Shown here piece after piece: positions 6,286-9,887 of a stretch of 9,887 bases of DNA. The stretch is from contig CAAETY010000050.1 in the NCBI GenBank assembly GCA_900759105.1, positions 1-9,887 of the forward strand. The letters run 5' to 3'. The notes beneath the pieces were generated by a model. That model searched no databases and had not been told where the DNA came from. It worked only from the letters and a program-made list of their open reading frames with translations. The DNA comes from Peptococcaceae bacterium. GTDB taxonomy: Bacteria; Bacillota; Peptococcia; Peptococcales; Peptococcaceae. Position 1 is the first letter of the stretch, and each line of letters opens with the position of its first letter. Position numbers and translations under genes: made by a program.

Positions 6286-8664
6286 TTATGCAATTTCTCC
6301 TTCATAGATTGCCTGTTCCAGTTCCTTAACAGCTTTCAGATACCCGTCTTTCCCGCCAAAGTAAGAGGCAATCTTTTGAGGCTTGCCCATTTTCAGGAAC
6401 GGGTCAAGCCGCAGAATTTCCGTTTTCTCAATTTCATAAATGCCAGTATTCATATACTTGTCCAGAAGTGCCTCCAGAACATCTCTTGCTGCACCGCTGT
6501 ATTTGCTTAGAAAGTCGCGTTTTTTGACATTTTCTGCTCGTTCTCTGCGCGTCAAAGGCTTTTTATCAAACGCAACATGGCAGATAAAGTCAAAGTCGTC
6601 CACATCCGTCATGTTCTGGTCGGCCTTTAGTGCTTCAAGGTCAATACCATGCTCCAAAAGAAGCTCCCGGATTTTTTCTTTCTTTTCTTCAGCAGACCAT
6701 TGACGGATAAAATTGTCCAGTGAAGCGTACGAGCCACGGATATTTTCTTTCGTGTAGTCAATAATGCTTTCCTGCCGGAGCAGTTTCCCGCCTGCATCAT
6801 AAATAGAAACCGTTTTGTAGATGATCTCCACCCGACAGCCGTCTTTATCAACGATTGGTTTGGGTTTCTTGGGGTCTGGCGGCGTGGGAGGGTCAGATGT
6901 TCCTGAGCCCTTTTTCGGTACGGGCTTATCGTTCTCTTTTTCGGAATCGAAGTCCTCGTTCATTTCAATCGGACCATCCCAATCCGGGTCCGCAAAAAGT
7001 CGGCTCACATTTCGGAAATCCATCACAACAAAATGGGTCTTGCCTTCTTTTTCGCGCAGACGGGTTCCGCGGCCAATGATCTGCTTGAATTCAGTCATAG
7101 AGCCAATCATTTCATCCAAAACAATCAGCTTTGTCATCTTGCAATCCGAACCCGTGGAGAGCAGCTTGGAGGTAGTCGCAATAACAGGATATTTCGAGCC
7201 AACAGAGATAAAATAATCTAGCTTACTCTTTCCATAAGTATCGCTGCCTGTAATGCGGACAACATAATCGGGATTCTGCTTCACCATGTCAGCGTTCTGG
7301 TTTGCCAAAGCCATCCGCATACGCTCTGCCGCTTCTTCGGTTGGGCAGAACACAATGGTTTTTGCCATACGGTCGGTACTTTTCAAGTACCGCGTGATTT
7401 CAGCAGCAACTTGATTGATACGATCTTCTATAATGATGTTGTAGTCGTAATCGCTGTTTGTGTAAATACGATCTTCGATTTCATTTCCGTAAATATCGCG
7501 CTGGCCCTTGCGAGGACGCCATCCCTCACCAATATCAGTCATAACATTGATTACCTTAAAAGGTGCAAGAAAACCGTCCTCGATTCCTTCTTTCAGACTG
7601 TAAGTATAGATGGGTTCACCAAAGTAGTCGATGTTGGAAACATATTTGGTTTCTTTAGGCGTAGCGGTCATGCCGATTTGCGTAGCAGAAGCAAAATATT
7701 CCAGAATTTTGCGCCAGTTGCTTTCTTTCTTCGCCGAGCCACGGTGACACTCATCGACAATAATCAGGTCAAAGAAATCCGGGCTAAAGAGCTGTGACAG
7801 CTTATCGAGTGCATTTTCAGCGTTCTCGTCTTGTTCTTCGTTCTTTCCAGCGAGCTGCTGATAGAGAGAAAAATAGACCTCATAAGAAGTAATCGTGCGA
7901 GGGTCGTCCTTAGAAAAATTCACCTTATGAATGACCTTTTCCAGCGGCGCAAAGTCCTGTTGGATAGACTGGTCAACAAGATTGTTGCGGTCTGCAAGAT
8001 AAAGAATCTTTTTCTTTAAGCCACTTTTGAGCAGCCGATACACAATTTGAAATGCCGTATAAGTTTTACCTGTACCAGTTGCCATTACCAGCAAAAGCCG
8101 ATTTTGCCCTTTTGCAATCGCGTCCAATGTACGATTGATGGCAATGCGCTGGTAATAGCGCGGTGGGTAAGTTTTCTGGCTGCTATAATACGGCTGTGCA
8201 ATCATTTTCTCCTGTACATCCGTCAAACCAGCTCCATTGTTTACACTGGCTTTGTACCGTTCAACCAGTTCTTCTTCTGTTGGGAATTCGTCAAGGCCAA
8301 AGGTGCGTTCTTTGCCCGTCAAGAAGTCATGTTCTGCAAAGCCATCCCCATTTGAGCTAAAGGCAAACGGAACATCCAACATCTGCGCATAGGTCATGGC
8401 CTGTTGCAATCCGTGGGAAACCGTATGATTGTTGTCTTTTGCTTCAACAATGGCAATCGGATTATTCGCGCTCAGGTAAAGCACATAGTCTGCACGTTTC
8501 GGCTTTTCACGGGCCACAATGTTACCTTTGAGATTGATACGGCCATCTGTGATTTTTGTTTCCAGCGTGATGTGCTGGTTGTTCCACTTTGCCGTGATTG
8601 CGGGTGTGATGTAGTGAAACTTAATATCTTCTTCAGACATTTGACTCTTTGAAAGCACCGCCAT
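6286..8664 (-). CDS. hsdR: Type I restriction enzyme endonuclease/translocase subunit HsdR
   Basis: HsdR cuts unmethylated DNA after ATP-driven translocation. I choose ATG 8664-8662 (792 aa) because a perfect AGGAGG (8678-8673) lies 8 nt upstream; an in-frame ATG at 8682 would put that site inside the gene. Residues below are numbered from this start. The N-terminal nuclease domain shows a PD-(D/E)XK-like D59...E74-A-K76 (RADYVLYL, IVEAKDNN). The SF2 helicase core has Walker A ATGTGKT (195-201), DECH (304-307), MTATP (332-336) and QIIGRGTRLR (528-537). A proline- and lysine-rich linker (about 580-606) leads to the C-terminal helical domain that binds the methylase core (about 611-792). Length fits HsdR of the shorter, EcoAI/EcoEI-like kind. 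No frameshift or missing motif was seen. It is the first gene of the operon, with a promoter at 8770-8798. Confidence 0.95.
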   Translation of the reverse strand: MAVLSKSQMSEEDIKFHYITPAITAKWNNQHITLETKITDGRINLKGNIVAREKPKRADYVLYLSANNPIAIVEAKDNNHTVSHGLQQAMTYAQMLDVPFAFSSNGDGFAEHDFLTGKERTFGLDEFPTEEELVERYKASVNNGAGLTDVQEKMIAQPYYSSQKTYPPRYYQRIAINRTLDAIAKGQNRLLLVMATGTGKTYTAFQIVYRLLKSGLKKKILYLADRNNLVDQSIQQDFAPLEKVIHKVNFSKDDPRTITSYEVYFSLYQQLAGKNEEQDENAENALDKLSQLFSPDFFDLIIVDECHRGSAKKESNWRKILEYFASATQIGMTATPKETKYVSNIDYFGEPIYTYSLKEGIEDGFLAPFKVINVMTDIGEGWRPRKGQRDIYGNEIEDRIYTNSDYDYNIIIEDRINQVAAEITRYLKSTDRMAKTIVFCPTEEAAERMRMALANQNADMVKQNPDYVVRITGSDTYGKSKLDYFISVGSKYPVIATTSKLLSTGSDCKMTKLIVLDEMIGSMTEFKQIIGRGTRLREKEGKTHFVVMDFRNVSRLFADPDWDGPIEMNEDFDSEKENDKPVPKKGSGTSDPPTPPDPKKPKPIVDKDGCRVEIIYKTVSIYDAGGKLLRQESIIDYTKENIRGSYASLDNFIRQWSAEEKKEKIRELLLEHGIDLEALKADQNMTDVDDFDFICHVAFDKKPLTRRERAENVKKRDFLSKYSGAARDVLEALLDKYMNTGIYEIEKTEILRLDPFLKMGKPQKIASYFGGKDGYLKAVKELEQAIYEGEIA

Positions 8665-8672
8665 ACAGACAA

Positions 8673-8678
8673 CCTCCT
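8673..8678 (-). promoter_or_regulatory. Ribosome binding site that fixes the hsdR start
   Basis: AGGAGG on the minus strand (CCTCCT on plus) lies 8 nt before ATG 8664. It rules out the longer in-frame start at 8682, which would be 2 nt upstream of this site. Confidence 0.85.
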
Positions 8679-8696
8679 GCATTGTAGAATCCCGAA

Positions 8697-8727
8697 AACT
8701 TCCAGATAATCAATATTATCGGAAGTT
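8697..8727 (-). promoter_or_regulatory. Dyad / stem-loop in the hsdR 5' leader
   Basis: AACTTCC (8697-8703) is complementary to GGAAGTT (8721-8727), and GATAAT (8705-8710) to ATTATC (8715-8720), with one bulged base and a 4-nt loop. It lies about 33-63 nt upstream of the hsdR ATG, inside the transcript expected from the promoter at 8770-8798. On the minus strand TTTT runs through the end of the stem, too short for a strong terminator. It could be an operator for a regulator, an mRNA stabiliser, or an attenuator limiting HsdR. Existence is seen; role is inferred. Confidence 0.6.
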
Positions 8728-8769
8728 GTATGCCGCAACGACCTTTAAGGTTAAACTACTCCAATTATT

Positions 8770-8798
8770 ACTATACCACGACTTGATTCGGTGGGCAA
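8770..8798 (-). promoter_or_regulatory. Sigma-A-type promoter of the hsdRMS operon
   Basis: On the minus strand: -35 TTGCCC (8798-8793), 17-nt spacer, and extended -10 TGGTATAGT with hexamer TATAGT at 8775-8770. The -10 matches consensus at five of six bases, the -35 at four of six, and the TG extension compensates. Transcription should start near 8763, giving a leader of about 100 nt that contains the dyad at 8697-8727 and a short palindrome ACCTTTAAGGT at 8741-8751. The three hsd genes are spaced 2 and 23 nt apart, so this probably drives all of them. Confidence 0.7.
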
Positions 8799-8851
8799 CA
8801 AGACAATACCAGTATTTTTCCGAAATACTCTTAATATCTTCCAAACATGAA

Positions 8852-8904
8852 AAGCACCCCTGCCAATCCATGTGTTATCACACATTTCATTGACAGGGGT
8901 GCTT
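8852..8904. terminator. Long terminator-like hairpin downstream of lysS
   Basis: A 16-nt arm (8852-8867, AAGCACCCCTGCCAAT) pairs with 8889-8904 with one mismatch, and an inner stem ATGTGT (8870-8875) pairs with ACACAT (8880-8885) around TATC. Read from lysS (minus) the stem ends in GCTTTT followed by CATGTTT, a modest T-run, so it is the likely terminator of the lysS transcript. It also separates lysS from the hsd promoter. Confidence 0.7.
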
Positions 8905-8952
8905 GCGTTTATTGTAGGCTGCTTTCTGTTTTACTGATGCAAATTATCAAAT

Positions 8953-8974
8953 TTGGTGGTAAGTTGGTGGTAAA
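8953..8974. repeat. Two tandem 11-mers (TTGGTGGTAA-type)
   Basis: TTGGTGGTAAG (8953-8963) is followed directly by TTGGTGGTAAA (8964-8974). It lies in the lysS-hsdR gap, which holds no gene. Besides this repeat, the hairpin at 8852-8904, the promoter and the leader dyad, I see nothing else there (8683-9035). The repeat could be a protein-binding site or a scrap of an old mobile-element end. Confidence 0.5.
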
Positions 8975-9035
8975 TTCACATTGCTCCAGTATCGAACACC
9001 ACGATTTCAAACGAAGCAAAGCCAATTTTTGCATT

Positions 9036-9887
9036 TTACTGCTCAATCGGCTTCATCGTGGGGAACAGCAGAACATCGCGGATCGAGGCGCTGTCGGTCA
9101 GCAGCATGACAAGGCGATCCACACCGAAGCCGAGGCCGCCTGTGGGGGGCAGACCATACTCCAGCGCGTTGACATAGTCATAATCGACCTGTGCCCGGCA
9201 CTCCGGCTCGATAGCCTTGCGCTCGGCGACCTGACGCTCAAAGCGGGCCTTCTGGTCGATGGGGTCGTTCAGCTCGCTGAACGCATTGCCGTACTCGGTG
9301 CAGTCGATGAAGTACTCAAACCGCTCGGTGAAAGCCGGATCATTGGGCTTGCGCTTGGCAAGCGGGCTGATCTCGACGGGGTAATCATAGATGAAGGTGG
9401 GCTGGATCAGCTTATCCTCCACAAACGCGTCAAAGAACTCTGCGAGGATCGCACCCTTGGTTGGGACCTCGGGCAGCTCAACATGATGCTCCTTGGCAGC
9501 GGCAATGGCGTCCTCATCGGTTTTCCAGTCGTTGAAATCAACGCCGGAATACTTTTTGACAGCTTCGACCATCGTCAGGCGCTCCCAGTGGCCCATGTCG
9601 ATCTGCTTGCCCTGATAGGTGATCTCCAAGCTGCCGCAGACCTTGAGGGCCAGACGCTTGTACATCTCCTCAACCAGATCCATCATGCCGTGGAAGTCGG
9701 TGAAGGCCTGATACAGTTCAATGGTCGTGAACTCCGGGTTGTGCTTAGGGTCCATACCCTCATTACGGAAGATGCGACCAACCTCATACACACGGTCCAT
9801 GCCGCCCACGATCAGGCGCTTGAGGTACAGCTCGGTCTCAATGCGCAGGACCATGTCCATGTTCAGGGTGTTGTGGTGGGTGTAGAA
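9036..9887 (-). CDS. lysS: Lysyl-tRNA synthetase, class II (3' part; 5' end outside the window)
   Basis: LysS charges tRNA-Lys with lysine in the cytoplasm. The frame is open at the right edge; the visible part is the last 283 residues of a protein normally about 490-510 long, so the OB-fold anticodon-binding domain and motif 1 lie outside. The fragment begins FYTHHNTLNMDMVLRIETE and contains YLKRLIVGG, class II motif 2 (FRNEGMDPKHNPEFT, from fragment residue 40), FIYDYPVEISPLAKR and GNAFSELNDP, and motif 3 (GLGFGVDRLVMLL, from residue 251), ending FPTMKPIEQ and TAA at 9038-9036. All are standard LysS blocks and the C-terminus is complete. The ATG at 9860 is internal. Base composition is clearly GC-richer than the hsd genes and the left end, marking it as core chromosome beside transferred DNA. 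Confidence 0.97.
   Translation of the reverse strand, partial: FYTHHNTLNMDMVLRIETELYLKRLIVGGMDRVYEVGRIFRNEGMDPKHNPEFTTIELYQAFTDFHGMMDLVEEMYKRLALKVCGSLEITYQGKQIDMGHWERLTMVEAVKKYSGVDFNDWKTDEDAIAAAKEHHVELPEVPTKGAILAEFFDAFVEDKLIQPTFIYDYPVEISPLAKRKPNDPAFTERFEYFIDCTEYGNAFSELNDPIDQKARFERQVAERKAIEPECRAQVDYDYVNALEYGLPPTGGLGFGVDRLVMLLTDSASIRDVLLFPTMKPIEQ

Noticed and set aside
8665..8682. Longer hsdR start at ATG 8682
   Set aside because: A perfect AGGAGG would then be inside the gene; ATG 8664 has ideal 8-nt spacing from it and begins MAVLSKSQ, a normal HsdR-like start.
8683..9035. Searched for brxABC remnants, a tRNA or a controller gene in the lysS-hsdR gap
   Set aside because: No frame with recognisable protein sequence, no cloverleaf; only the repeat, hairpins and promoter listed.

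Overview
This window most likely comes from a gut Firmicute (Bacillota, Clostridia; an Oscillospiraceae/Faecalibacterium-like host is my best guess). The guess rests on the sequence style of LysS and HsdS and on a GC-rich housekeeping gene (lysS) beside more AT-rich accessory DNA. I ran no database search, so all family names come from recognising motifs and conserved blocks.

Layout from right to left, the direction of nearly all transcription (minus strand): the 3' part of lysS (9036-9887, class II lysyl-tRNA synthetase, cut by the window edge); a 371-bp gap before the chosen hsdR start, holding a tandem 11-mer, a long terminator-like hairpin, a good extended -10 promoter and a leader dyad; a compact and apparently complete type I restriction-modification operon hsdR-hsdM-hsdS (8664 to 3216); a strong bidirectional terminator (about 3169-3206); then a wrecked region.

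The wrecked region holds pieces of a second anti-phage system. On the plus strand lies the catalytic C-terminal part of a tyrosine recombinase (about 2836-3170). It is joined head-to-head to the C-terminal half of a BREX PglX methyltransferase (945 to about 2843, minus), and both genes have lost their 5' ends at the same point. Downstream of pglX', after an 82-bp spacer with a hairpin, come the first ~31 codons of pglZ (862 to about 770). This pglX-pglZ order is the canonical BREX type 1 order. pglZ is itself cut and joined to an AT-rich ORF for an HNH/zinc-finger-like C-terminal fragment (774-277). The left edge (1-234) holds a doubtful small ORF and the first 24 codons of a gene that may encode cardiolipin synthase.

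Functionally, HsdR, HsdM and HsdS should form a working type I restriction enzyme with its own promoter. The BREX pieces cannot work alone: the PglX remnant lacks methyltransferase motifs, PglZ is only an N-terminal stub, and no brxA, brxB, brxC or brxL is present. The region reads as a defence island in which one system survives and a neighbour was removed by at least two deletions. The recombinase remnant suggests that specificity genes here (pglX or hsdS) were once shuffled by inversion. I found no complete undescribed system. The most unusual points are the two deletion scars, the new overlapping ORF arrangement at 755-774, and the structured hsdR leader.
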